This document shows positions 57,101-64,000 of a DNA stretch of 64,000 nt, one piece after another. This DNA is from Tepidicaulis marinus (GTDB taxonomy: Bacteria; Pseudomonadota; Alphaproteobacteria; Parvibaculales; Parvibaculaceae), in the NCBI RefSeq assembly GCF_000739695.1, contig NZ_BBIO01000016.1, forward strand, positions 1 through 64,000. Direction: 5' to 3'. Made by a program: the position numbers and the translations under genes. Positions within the stretch are counted from its first letter, which is position 1. Each line of letters opens with the position of its first letter. The notes beneath the pieces are model-generated. The model had not been told where the DNA came from. It saw only the letters and a program-made list of their open reading frames with translations, and did not search any database.

Positions 57101-57324
57101 AGGCTCGGCCCATCTTCAAGATCGAGCCGCGCGCCGACCAGCAGCTTGAGGCCGCGCGCTTTCGCCGCCACATGGGCGCGCACCACACCCGAGAGCGTGT
57201 TGCGGTCGGCAAGGCCGATGGCGGAAAGGCCAAGCTCGGCGGCGCGCGCGGCGAGCTCTTCTGCGTGGCTGCCCCCTTCCAGGAAACTGAAATTGCTTAA
57301 AACCTGAAGTTCCGCGTAAGTCAT
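54109..57324 (-). CDS. dnaE2: Error-prone DNA polymerase DnaE2
   Basis: The 1071-residue C-family polymerase has an N-terminal PHP domain ([29 protein letters not shown]) and polymerase core with catalytic [28 protein letters not shown]-like text [10 protein letters not shown] and an OB-fold domain near the C-terminus ([28 protein letters not shown]) are also present. It is shorter than replicative DnaE and lies third in the imuA-imuB-dnaE2 operon, six bases after imuB. It carries out translesion synthesis in the SOS response. Confidence 0.95.
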   Translation of the reverse strand: [1071 protein letters not shown]

Positions 57325-57330
57325 GAAGCC

Positions 57331-58992
57331 TCACGCAAAAAAGCCATGCAGGAACCAGGAGGGCGCGCCGCCCGGCAAAGCATGATTCTGGGCACGGTCC
57401 TGATAGAGCCCGGCGCGGAACACCCAATAGCGCCGCCCGCGCACATCCTCGATGCGGAAATAATCGCGCACGTCTTCAAAGACGCCGTCCTGAAGACGCC
57501 ACCATTCCGGCGCGATCCGCTCCGGCCCCTCGGCGCGCGTCACCTGATGAGGCACATGGCGCCAGCGGAAATGCATGGGCGGGCCGTCCGGCACTTCCGC
57601 CATCACCTCGATCGGCTCGGGTTTCGTTAAAAGGCGCAGCGGCCGCAGCGGGCGCGGCGGCGGGCTGCGCAGGGGCGCGGAAGGGATGGAGGGAGACCAT
57701 GCGGGGTCCGCCACACCTGCCCCGTCCAGCGCCGGACGGCTATGCACCGCGCGCTCGGGCACATGGCTCTCGCACGGGCCTTGCAGGCGCAGCGCTTCGG
57801 CGCCGAGGCGCACGGACAACCGGTCGATGAGCCCGGCCAGCGCCTCTTCCTGCCCGCTCGCGCTCCCCCCTTCCTCACTCTCCGCCCAGCTGCCCTGGCT
57901 TTGCGTAAAAGGCACCGCTTCATCGGCAGAGAGAATGAAATATTCCGCCCCGAGCCCGAGATCCATTTGCTCGAAACGCTCTTTGAAAAGCCGCGCGAGA
58001 TGCGCCTCCTCGCGCACCGGCCGCGCCGTGCGCAAAGAAAGCGCCGCCACCTGCCCGTCCACCCGCAGCGCCCGGAAAGTCCAGCGCGTGCCGCCCTGCC
58101 CTTCGCGCACCAGCATGGATTTCAAATCCGCGCTCAAACGGCGCAGCACTTCCGGCAGAAAACTCAAATCCTGCACCGGCTCGCTATAGCCTGCATGGGC
58201 GCGGAAGGACGGGGCGGGATGCAGCGGATTCAAACTTTCCGGCTGGCGGCCGAGCGCCTGATCGAGACGGAAAAGCACCGCCTCTTCGGCAACGCGCGAG
58301 CGGAACCTGCGGGCAAGCGCCAGGCGCGGCATAGCGTAAAGCTGGCCGATCCTGGTCAGGCCAAGACGCTGCAGCAGGAGAAGTACCTGCGGCTCGAGCC
58401 GCAAAGCCGCCATGGGCAGGGCGGAGAGCGCTTCGCTGACGCCCCCTTGCGGGGCGATGGCGCGGGGCGGGCCGAAGCGGGCGAGCGCACTTGCCGCGCC
58501 CACCGTCTGCGCCATGCCGAGATAGGCTTTGAGCCCCAGCTTTGCGAACTGGCTTTCCATGCGCGCCAGCATCGCCTCTTCCCCGCCGAAAAGATGCGCG
58601 CAGCCCGTGGCATCGATGAGAAGGCCGTCCTCCCCATCTGCCGCCACGAAAGGGCTGTAACGCAGACACCATTCGGCCAGCCCCTGAAGCGCGGCGTGGT
58701 CCCCTTCCAGATCGGCGGGCGCATGAAGAAGACCGGGCAGCCGCGCCTTGGCGTCGGTCAGCATCATGCCGCGCGTCAGCCCAAGCTGCGCCGCTCTCTC
58801 ATCCACCGCATGAAGGCGCACCGCGCTTTGCTCCTGCACGGTCAAAACGAAAGGCGGAACTTCTTTTGCCTTAGCCGGTGCGCGCGAGGGGGAGAATGGC
58901 GGCCTCTCCCGCAGGCGGGCTTTGCGTTTTTGGTGCCGCCGGAAGCGCTCGATCGGCCAATGGGGCAACCATATGGAAACAATGCGTCTCAT
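57331..58992 (-). CDS. imuB: ImuB, Y-family polymerase-like mutagenesis protein
   Basis: 553 residues from ATG 58992, giving the typical ImuB opening MRRIVSIWLPHWPIERF; this start lies 122 bases inside imuA. Y-family landmarks include GLLIDATGCAHLFGGEEAML and LGMAQTVGAASALARFGPP, but the acidic active-site residues of true polymerases are missing, as in other ImuB proteins. ImuB bridges DnaE2 and the sliding clamp. Confidence 0.92.
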   Translation of the reverse strand: MRRIVSIWLPHWPIERFRRHQKRKARLRERPPFSPSRAPAKAKEVPPFVLTVQEQSAVRLHAVDERAAQLGLTRGMMLTDAKARLPGLLHAPADLEGDHAALQGLAEWCLRYSPFVAADGEDGLLIDATGCAHLFGGEEAMLARMESQFAKLGLKAYLGMAQTVGAASALARFGPPRAIAPQGGVSEALSALPMAALRLEPQVLLLLQRLGLTRIGQLYAMPRLALARRFRSRVAEEAVLFRLDQALGRQPESLNPLHPAPSFRAHAGYSEPVQDLSFLPEVLRRLSADLKSMLVREGQGGTRWTFRALRVDGQVAALSLRTARPVREEAHLARLFKERFEQMDLGLGAEYFILSADEAVPFTQSQGSWAESEEGGSASGQEEALAGLIDRLSVRLGAEALRLQGPCESHVPERAVHSRPALDGAGVADPAWSPSIPSAPLRSPPPRPLRPLRLLTKPEPIEVMAEVPDGPPMHFRWRHVPHQVTRAEGPERIAPEWWRLQDGVFEDVRDYFRIEDVRGRRYWVFRAGLYQDRAQNHALPGGAPSWFLHGFFA

Positions 58993-59716
58993 GATCCCAT
59001 TCCATCGTGACCCTGAAGGGCATGGGCCCCGCCTTCGCTTTTTCCAGCTCCACCTGCCAGCGCGCGGCGCCGGGCGCGGCAGGGTCATGCACATGGCGCC
59101 CGCTCGGTGCCGGGCGGATACGCAGCCGGGTCAGCGCGGCGCTTGCTTCTTTGCGCTCAAGCGGGCGGATGAGCCAGCAGGGCATCCGGTGCTCCGCTGC
59201 CAAAAGCGACAGCCGCCGGCTTTCGGTGAGCCCGACATCGCCCACCTCCCCCAGCGCCCCGGCAAGCGCGCCCGCCTTCAAGCCCTCTTCCAGCGCCCAA
59301 AGCACATCGAGACTTGTGCGCGCATAAAGCGTGAGAAGCCGCTCCGGCGAAAACCCCGCATCCAAAAGCCCCGGCCCATAAGGCGCGCCGAACTCGCGCC
59401 GCTCTTCAAGCCGCATCGCCCATAAAAAGGCAGGCGGCAGGGCCTTCCGGGCAGGGCGCAAGGCCCCGGCATGTTTCTGCCGGGCCGCCAGAACGGCAAA
59501 GGCAAAGCCGCGCGCCGCGCTCATATCCTCATAAGAAGCGGTAAGCTCATGCAGCCCCGGCCGCAGGATGAGCCGCGCCGGGTCCGCCCCTTCCTCACGC
59601 GGCAGGGCAGCCGGTGCTTCTTCCAGAACCGGCACGCTCTGCTCGATTTCGGCAATAGACCGCCGAAGCCGCGCCATAAGGGCGCTGCGGGATGTGCCGC
59701 GGGTCTCCCCGGACAT
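58871..59716 (-). CDS. imuA: ImuA, SOS mutagenesis accessory protein
   Basis: The 281-residue RecA/SulA-like protein has text such as LILRPGLHELTASYEDMSAARGFAFAVLAAR and EERREFGAPYGPGLLDAGFSPERLLTLYARTSLDVLWALEEGL. It is the first gene of the cassette and has an SOS box about 30 bases upstream. Its 3' end overlaps imuB by 122 bases. Confidence 0.9.
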   Translation of the reverse strand: MSGETRGTSRSALMARLRRSIAEIEQSVPVLEEAPAALPREEGADPARLILRPGLHELTASYEDMSAARGFAFAVLAARQKHAGALRPARKALPPAFLWAMRLEERREFGAPYGPGLLDAGFSPERLLTLYARTSLDVLWALEEGLKAGALAGALGEVGDVGLTESRRLSLLAAEHRMPCWLIRPLERKEASAALTRLRIRPAPSGRHVHDPAAPGAARWQVELEKAKAGPMPFRVTMEWDHETHCFHMVAPLADRALPAAPKTQSPPAGEAAILPLARTG

Positions 59717-59744
59717 GGGCTTACCTCTTTCGATATTCCCTTAT

Positions 59745-59759
59745 GTTCTTATTTTGTTC
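59745..59759 (-). promoter_or_regulatory. LexA (SOS) box upstream of imuA
   Basis: GTTC (59745-59748), seven bases, GTTC (59756-59759): the alphaproteobacterial direct-repeat SOS box, 29 bases upstream of the imuA start codon. Confidence 0.88.
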
Positions 59760-59809
59760 TCATACCGGAGTCAAGCGGCAAGGAGGCTGGAACGAAGCGG
59801 GAGAACGGG

Positions 59810-60832
59810 CTAGAGCAGCCGCAGCACCGCCTCGACATCCGCTTTTTCGGTGGAAAAAGAGGCAACGAAGCGGGCAAGCGGCCGGTTTTCTCCGGCAATA
59901 TCCCAGGGCGCGAACTGCACGCCTGCCTTGAAAAGCGCCCGCTGCTGCTCTTTCGAAAGAAACGCGAAGACCTCATTACCCTCCGCCGGATAGGCAAGCG
60001 CGATGCCCTTTTCCTGAAAACCCGCGGCAAGCAGCGCAGCCATCTCGTTCGCCTGCCGGGCAAGCCGCAGCCAGAGATCCCCTTCCAGATAGGCCTCCAT
60101 CTGCGCGGCGAGAAAGCGGCCCTTGGAGAAAAGCTGGCCGCCGCGTTTGCGCAGACGGGCAAAATCACGCGCTTTTTCAGAATCGAAAAAGATCACCGCC
60201 TCGACACCGAGCGCGCCGTTCTTCGTTGCCCCGAAACAGAGGACATCCACCCCCGCCTTCCAGCTCATTTCGGCGGGCGTGCAGCCAAGCGCGGCCAGCG
60301 CATTGGCAAAGCGCGCGCCGTCCATGTGAACGGCCATGTCCTTTTCATGCGCAAGGGTGCTTAAAGCGCGCAATTCATCGAGACTGTAAAGCGTGCCCGC
60401 CTCGCTTTGCTGCGTCAGGCTTAAAAGCGCGGGCTGCTGGCGGTGCACGCCGCCGGAGCTCCAGAAGGTCAGCGCTTCTTCCAGCGCAGCACGGGTGATG
60501 CGCCCCGCCTCCCCGCCCACGGGCACAAGCTTTGCGCCATGGGTGAAAAATTCCGGCGCGCCGCATTCATCCACATGGATGTGGCTTTCTTCATGGCAAA
60601 GCACCGCGCGGTGCGGGGGCACATAAGTGGAAAGCGCCAGGGAATTGGCCGCCGTGCCCGTTGCCACCAGAAAGGCGGAAAGCTCGCACTCGAAAATTTC
60701 GGCAAGGCGCGCCTCGACACGTTTCGTGATCTCGTCGCTGCCATAAGAAGCGCTATAGCCGCCCGCCGCCTTTGCCAGCGCCTCGATAATCTCCGGCGCC
60801 GCACCGCTTGTATTGTCACTGCCAAAATGCAT
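59810..60832 (-). CDS. ltaE: Low-specificity L-threonine aldolase
   Basis: This 340-residue PLP enzyme of the beta-eliminating lyase family has HIHVDECGAPEFFTHGAKLVPV and VHMDGARFANALAALG (the Asp binds PLP nitrogen), and the PLP Lys in CFGATKNGALGVEAVIFF. It cleaves threonine or allo-threonine to glycine and acetaldehyde. It lies 30 bases downstream of the GST gene in the same direction. Confidence 0.9.
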   Translation of the reverse strand: MHFGSDNTSGAAPEIIEALAKAAGGYSASYGSDEITKRVEARLAEIFECELSAFLVATGTAANSLALSTYVPPHRAVLCHEESHIHVDECGAPEFFTHGAKLVPVGGEAGRITRAALEEALTFWSSGGVHRQQPALLSLTQQSEAGTLYSLDELRALSTLAHEKDMAVHMDGARFANALAALGCTPAEMSWKAGVDVLCFGATKNGALGVEAVIFFDSEKARDFARLRKRGGQLFSKGRFLAAQMEAYLEGDLWLRLARQANEMAALLAAGFQEKGIALAYPAEGNEVFAFLSKEQQRALFKAGVQFAPWDIAGENRPLARFVASFSTEKADVEAVLRLL

Positions 60833-60862
60833 GCGCGCTCCAAAACAAAAAAGGGAGAAAAA

Positions 60863-61528
60863 TCAGGCTCGGTCTTCCGGCGGAAAAAGCGGTTCGGGAT
60901 CGCCGCTTTTCCATTGCGGATATTTTTTCATCACAGCCGCAAAAAGCGCGCTGGACAAGAAGTTTTCCAGCCAGCGCTGCACGCCCGGCAAGGACTGTTC
61001 GCCGAACCAGGCTTTATCGACGAAAGCAAACTGGCGCACGAACGGCGCGACCGCGATATCCGCATAAGATTTTTTAGCGCCGAAAAGGAAAGGCTGATCG
61101 CCAAGACGTGCCTCGAGCCTTTGGAGAAAAGCAAGGCCTGCCTCCCGGTGCTCTTCCGGCTCCGCGCCGTCATAGCGGTTTGCGTATTTATAACGGTCGA
61201 GATGCGGTTTGAACTCTTCTTCCGTCTCAGCGATCAGCGCTTCGGCCTCTTCACGTTCGCCCGGCGAGAGCGCCATCAGACCTTCCGGATCGCGCTGCCC
61301 AAGCGCCCAGCGCATGACATCGAAACTTTCTTCCACCACCTTTCCGTCCGGCAGGACAAGCACCGGCACCGTGCCTTTGGGCGAGGCTTTCAGCATTTCG
61401 GCCGGCTTGTCGCGCAGCACCACTTCACGCAAGCGGCAGGGAATGCCCGCGGAAAAAAGCGCCATGCGCGCGCGCATCGCATAAGGACAGCGGCGGAAGC
61501 TGTAAAGAATGGGAAGCGGCGCATCCAT
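60863..61528 (-). CDS. Glutathione S-transferase family protein
   Basis: The 221-residue protein has a thioredoxin-fold N-terminus with the catalytic-type motif RRCPYAMRARMAL (CPYA) and GTVPVLVLPDGKVVEES, where the cis-Pro binds glutathione. An all-helical C-terminal domain follows. CPYA in place of Ser/Tyr suggests an omega/YfcF-like, redox-type GST. Its start overlaps the stop of trhO (ATGA). Confidence 0.88.
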   Translation of the reverse strand: MDAPLPILYSFRRCPYAMRARMALFSAGIPCRLREVVLRDKPAEMLKASPKGTVPVLVLPDGKVVEESFDVMRWALGQRDPEGLMALSPGEREEAEALIAETEEEFKPHLDRYKYANRYDGAEPEEHREAGLAFLQRLEARLGDQPFLFGAKKSYADIAVAPFVRQFAFVDKAWFGEQSLPGVQRWLENFLSSALFAAVMKKYPQWKSGDPEPLFPPEDRA

Positions 61529-62475
61529 CAGGAGGCCTCTTTCTTCAAATCCAGCCTCTGGCCCGGCTTATCGCCCAGATGCACCTCGCCGCGCGCTTCG
61601 GCAAGTTCCATCTGCATCTGGCGCTGGGCAAAACGGTAGCGCTGTTCCTCGCTCAAATCCGCATGGCAATGCGGGCAGGAAACACCTTCCATATAATGCG
61701 GCGAGGCTTTGTCTTCCGCGCTGATGGGATGGCGGCAGCCATGGCAAAGATCGTATGTCCCCTCGCCAAGGCCGTGCGTGACGGCGACGCGCTGATCGAA
61801 GACGAAACACTCCCCCCGCCACAGGCTTTCTTCTTCGGGCACGGTTTCCAGATATTTCAGAATGCCGCCTTCAAGGTGATAGACTTCATCGAAGCCCTTT
61901 TCCTTCATGAAGGCGGTTGCCTTTTCGCAGCGGATGCCGCCGGTGCAAAACATCGCAACCTTCGGCTTGTTCTTCAGCGCCGTGGCTTCTTCCACCCAGG
62001 CGGGAAATTCCCGGAAACTACGGGTGCGCGGATTGACCGCGCCCTCGAAGGTGCCGATCTCCACTTCATAATCGTTACGCGTATCGATGACGATGACATC
62101 GGGCGCAGAGATAAGCGCGTTCCAGTCTTCCGGTTTGACGTACGTGCCGGCATTGCCGGCGGGGTCGAGCCCCGGCACGCCAAGCGTGACGATCTCTTTT
62201 TTCAGCCGCACCTTAAGGCGCAGAAACGGCATTTCCGCCGCCCAGCTTTCTTTATGCTCAAGGCCTGCGAAGCGCGCATCCTCGCGCAGCCAGGAAAGAA
62301 ACCCGCGCATCGCCCGCTCCGGCCCGGCAATGGTGCCGTTGATCCCTTCATGGGCGAGCAGCAGCGTGCCCTTGATGCCGCCGGCGCGCGCCATTTCCTC
62401 GATCTTCGGCTGCAGCGCGGAAAAATCCGGCAGGTCCACGAACTTATAAAGAGCGGCGACCAGAAAACGGCTCAT
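61528..62475 (-). CDS. trhO: tRNA uridine(34) hydroxylase TrhO (rhodanese family)
   Basis: 315 residues from ATG 62475 ([18 protein letters not shown], the usual family start). The N-terminal domain ([16 protein letters not shown]) is followed by a rhodanese domain with active Cys in [17 protein letters not shown] Cys-rich C-terminal motif, CHGCRHP and CPHC, is probably a metal site. TrhO hydroxylates U34 of tRNA using oxygen. It is coupled to the downstream GST. Confidence 0.93.
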   Translation of the reverse strand: MSRFLVAALYKFVDLPDFSALQPKIEEMARAGGIKGTLLLAHEGINGTIAGPERAMRGFLSWLREDARFAGLEHKESWAAEMPFLRLKVRLKKEIVTLGVPGLDPAGNAGTYVKPEDWNALISAPDVIVIDTRNDYEVEIGTFEGAVNPRTRSFREFPAWVEEATALKNKPKVAMFCTGGIRCEKATAFMKEKGFDEVYHLEGGILKYLETVPEEESLWRGECFVFDQRVAVTHGLGEGTYDLCHGCRHPISAEDKASPHYMEGVSCPHCHADLSEEQRYRFAQRQMQMELAEARGEVHLGDKPGQRLDLKKEAS

Positions 62476-62557
62476 CGCAAATTCCCTCAAAAAACTCCGG
62501 CCCTTATAGCTCTTTGGCGGGAAAACGTAAAATACCGGCACTTGTGAGAGGCCGACA

Positions 62558-62588
62558 CGAGAAAGCCGGGCAGGAAGCCCGGCTTCAT
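62558..62588 (-). terminator. Intrinsic terminator after the DUF3618-like gene
   Basis: AGCCGGGC (62564-62571) pairs with GCCCGGCT (62577-62584) around five bases. On the minus strand the stem is followed by TTTCTC. It ends the three-gene operon that starts near the window edge. Confidence 0.75.
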
Positions 62589-62609
62589 CGCACCTATCTG
62601 AAAGCAGTG

Positions 62610-63380
62610 TTAATGGCGCAGGAGCCCGTCCCGTGCCTGGTCCAGCTTCTCGCTGGCCTTGCGCATGGCCTCGGCGGCCTTTTCATCCGCCGCGCGGGCA
62701 TAGCGCGAGCCTTCTTCCTTGGCTTTGCGCATCACCGCATCGCGGGCCTCGCCCATCGTCACATCCTCGGCCCTTGTGCGGGAGAAGTACCCGGCGAGCG
62801 CCGCCCCGGCGGCAAGGCCGATAAGGCCGGTGACGAGCGGATGGGCCTCATAGGTTTCCTTCACCTTGCGCCCGGCCTGGCGGGAGGCTTCGGCAGCTTC
62901 TTCGCCCGCATGGCGGGCACGTTCCTGCGCGGCGCGCATTTTCTCGCGTCCGGCAGCCGCCGCCTTTGAAACGGGGCCATGGCCGTTGAGGCGTTCTGCT
63001 TCGTAGCGCTCATCTTCCGCCGACGGGCTTTCATACACAAAGCCGTCATCGGCGCGCTCGTCCGCGCTGCGGGCGCGTGCCGCCTCTGCGGCAGATTTCG
63101 ATTTTTGCGTGCCCAGCGAATAGGCGAGCCAGGCAATGCCCGCCGCCGTCAGGACGGAGGGAAGCGGGTGTTCCTGCACGGTGCGTTTGGCTTGATCCAT
63201 CATTTTTCCGGTATCCACATCTCTCAGGCTTTCCAGCGCGAAATCCACGATCTGGTTCGCCGAAATTGAATTTCTGAGCTCGTCGAAGTCGGATTGCACG
63301 GCCGAGCGGGCCGCGTGCACCTGTGCTTGCGCTTCTTCGGCGGTCTCGTTCGGGAAATCGTTCACCTGTCGCTTAGTCAT
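62610..63380 (-). CDS. DUF3618-containing membrane protein with repeated helical segments
   Basis: The 256-residue protein opens with a DUF3618-like region ([28 protein letters not shown]). It has two short hydrophobic segments ([20 protein letters not shown] and [20 protein letters not shown]), each preceded by a similar charged helix, as if from internal duplication. It also has Ala/Glu/Arg-rich coiled-coil tails. It overlaps the preceding holin-like gene by four bases. Such trios occur in alphaproteobacterial stress loci; the function is unknown. Confidence 0.75.
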   Translation of the reverse strand: MTKRQVNDFPNETAEEAQAQVHAARSAVQSDFDELRNSISANQIVDFALESLRDVDTGKMMDQAKRTVQEHPLPSVLTAAGIAWLAYSLGTQKSKSAAEAARARSADERADDGFVYESPSAEDERYEAERLNGHGPVSKAAAAGREKMRAAQERARHAGEEAAEASRQAGRKVKETYEAHPLVTGLIGLAAGAALAGYFSRTRAEDVTMGEARDAVMRKAKEEGSRYARAADEKAAEAMRKASEKLDQARDGLLRH

Positions 63381-63775
63381 GAGAAATTCTCCTTTATTGC
63401 CGATTTGTCGCGTCTGAATTCACGTATCGTGCGGCGGGGCAGAAAGTTCTCGCGCCGGAGCCGGGTAAGGCCCCAATAGATGCAGACCGCGCTGAGACTG
63501 CCGACCCCCGCCGCAACGAGGAGCGCGGCCCAGGGCATGCTGAGCCCGGCTTCCACCAGCACCGCGATAAGCGCGGCGATAAGGCAAAGCAGCGCCGCAA
63601 GCGCCAGAAGAAAACCGGCAAGCACGGCCAATCCGGCCCGCACGAACTGCGATGACTTTTCCTGCGCCTCGCGTTTGAGCAGATCGAATTCCTGCTCAAG
63701 GAGCCGGGAAAGGTTACGCAACAGGTCGCTCAGAATCTGAGCGATGCCGCGCGGCTCTGTCGGATCTACGGCCAT
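63377..63775 (-). CDS. Phage-holin-family (holin 3_6 / DUF1469-like) membrane protein
   Basis: The 132-residue protein has an N-terminal amphipathic helix (ILSDLLRNLSRLLEQEFDLLKREAQ) and two membrane segments (AGLAVLAGFLLALAALLCLIAAL and WAALLVAAGVGSLSAVCIYW). Despite the family name, these chromosomal genes are not phage lysis genes. It is coupled to the DUF3618-like gene. Confidence 0.8.
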   Translation of the reverse strand: MAVDPTEPRGIAQILSDLLRNLSRLLEQEFDLLKREAQEKSSQFVRAGLAVLAGFLLALAALLCLIAALIAVLVEAGLSMPWAALLVAAGVGSLSAVCIYWGLTRLRRENFLPRRTIREFRRDKSAIKENFS

Positions 63776-63785
63776 AATGCCTCGC

Positions 63786-64000
63786 TCACGCGCGCGGCGG
63801 CCGGCTGTTTAAAAACCGCACGAGCACGAAGCCCGCCACAGCCGCCCCGAGCACGAACTCAGCCGGGCGCTCTTCGGCGAATGCCGATGCCTTGCCGTAA
63901 AGCGCGCGCGGCGAGGAGCGGTCCAGCTCCCGCGATACTTTATCGAGCAGCAGCGCCACCTGCTCGGCGCAAGCGCTGATCATGGCATCTTCCGGCTCGA
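63786..64000 (-). CDS. Small membrane protein, 5' end uncertain or beyond window
   Basis: From ATG 63983 it would be 65 residues (MISACAEQVALLLDKVSREL), with a single membrane segment FVLGAAVAGFVLVRFLNS at the C-terminus. The frame stays open upstream to the window edge (EPEDAMIS...), so the real start may lie outside. It is the first gene seen of the small-membrane-protein operon, eleven bases before the holin-like gene. Confidence 0.6.
   Translation of the reverse strand, partial: EPEDAMISACAEQVALLLDKVSRELDRSSPRALYGKASAFAEERPAEFVLGAAVAGFVLVRFLNSRPPRA

Noticed and set aside
63377-63775. Prophage remnant suggested by the holin-family gene
   Set aside because: No other phage genes; this family is common in chromosomal stress operons of alphaproteobacteria.
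1-64000. CRISPR array, tRNA or rRNA genes
   Set aside because: No regularly spaced repeats and no cloverleaf or rRNA-like sequence was recognised on either strand.

Overview
The window is GC-rich chromosomal DNA from a Gram-negative alphaproteobacterium. The class is supported by a direct-repeat SOS box (GTTC-N7-GTTC) ahead of imuA-imuB-dnaE2, an RpoE/ChrR-type ECF sigma/anti-sigma pair with matching promoters, a hemP-hmuRSTUV-exbBD-tonB haem locus and a PAS_5-type regulator. I cannot name the genus. I see no rRNA, tRNA, insertion sequence, prophage or CRISPR array.

Layout. 1-6.8 kb is a cell-surface region. It holds a two-partner-secretion exoprotein (cut by the window edge), its TpsB transporter with two single-base frameshifts, a divergent LapG-like (BTLCP) periplasmic protease, and a frameshifted SapC-family gene. 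6.9-7.9 kb is a nucleotide-sugar epimerase. 7.95-16.9 kb is one long minus-strand haem operon running hemP, receptor, HmuS, HmuT, HmuU, HmuV, ExbB, ExbD, ExbD, TonB, with an iron box upstream of hemP. 17-23.3 kb is a tripartite RND efflux operon followed by a PAS-domain gene. 23.6-27.7 kb carries an orphan TonB-dependent receptor, a cardiolipin-synthase-like PLD protein and a lipoprotein. 27.8-31.7 kb is a tandem duplication of a two-gene module: a small membrane-anchored protein plus a multi-pass chemoreceptor.

31.8-36.9 kb has an MDR dehydrogenase, then a porin / FMN-binding / PepSY operon divergent from a Tat-exported ApbE flavinyltransferase. The shared intergenic region carries a 17-bp sequence 15/17 identical to the hemP iron box, so this looks like an iron-linked periplasmic flavin electron-transfer module. 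36.9-39.1 kb is a GGDEF-EAL protein. 39.4-43.2 kb is a singlet-oxygen/oxidative-stress locus: FAD oxidoreductase and DUF1365 genes divergent from rpoE-chrR, with a predicted RpoE promoter on each side. 43.2-54.1 kb is mostly metabolic: aldehyde dehydrogenase, MFS transporter, dipeptidase, P450, RimO, a glutamine amidotransferase, an SDR and an unrecognised protein. 54.1-59.8 kb is the SOS mutagenesis cassette. 59.8-64 kb holds threonine aldolase, a GST, TrhO, and three small membrane/stress-type genes.

The most interesting items are the duplicated small-protein/chemoreceptor module with conserved membrane histidines, the TPS exoprotein next to a LapG-like protease, the iron-linked flavin module, an ExbD paralogue with Asn in place of the conserved Asp, and a ChrR that has lost most of its N-terminal zinc ligands.
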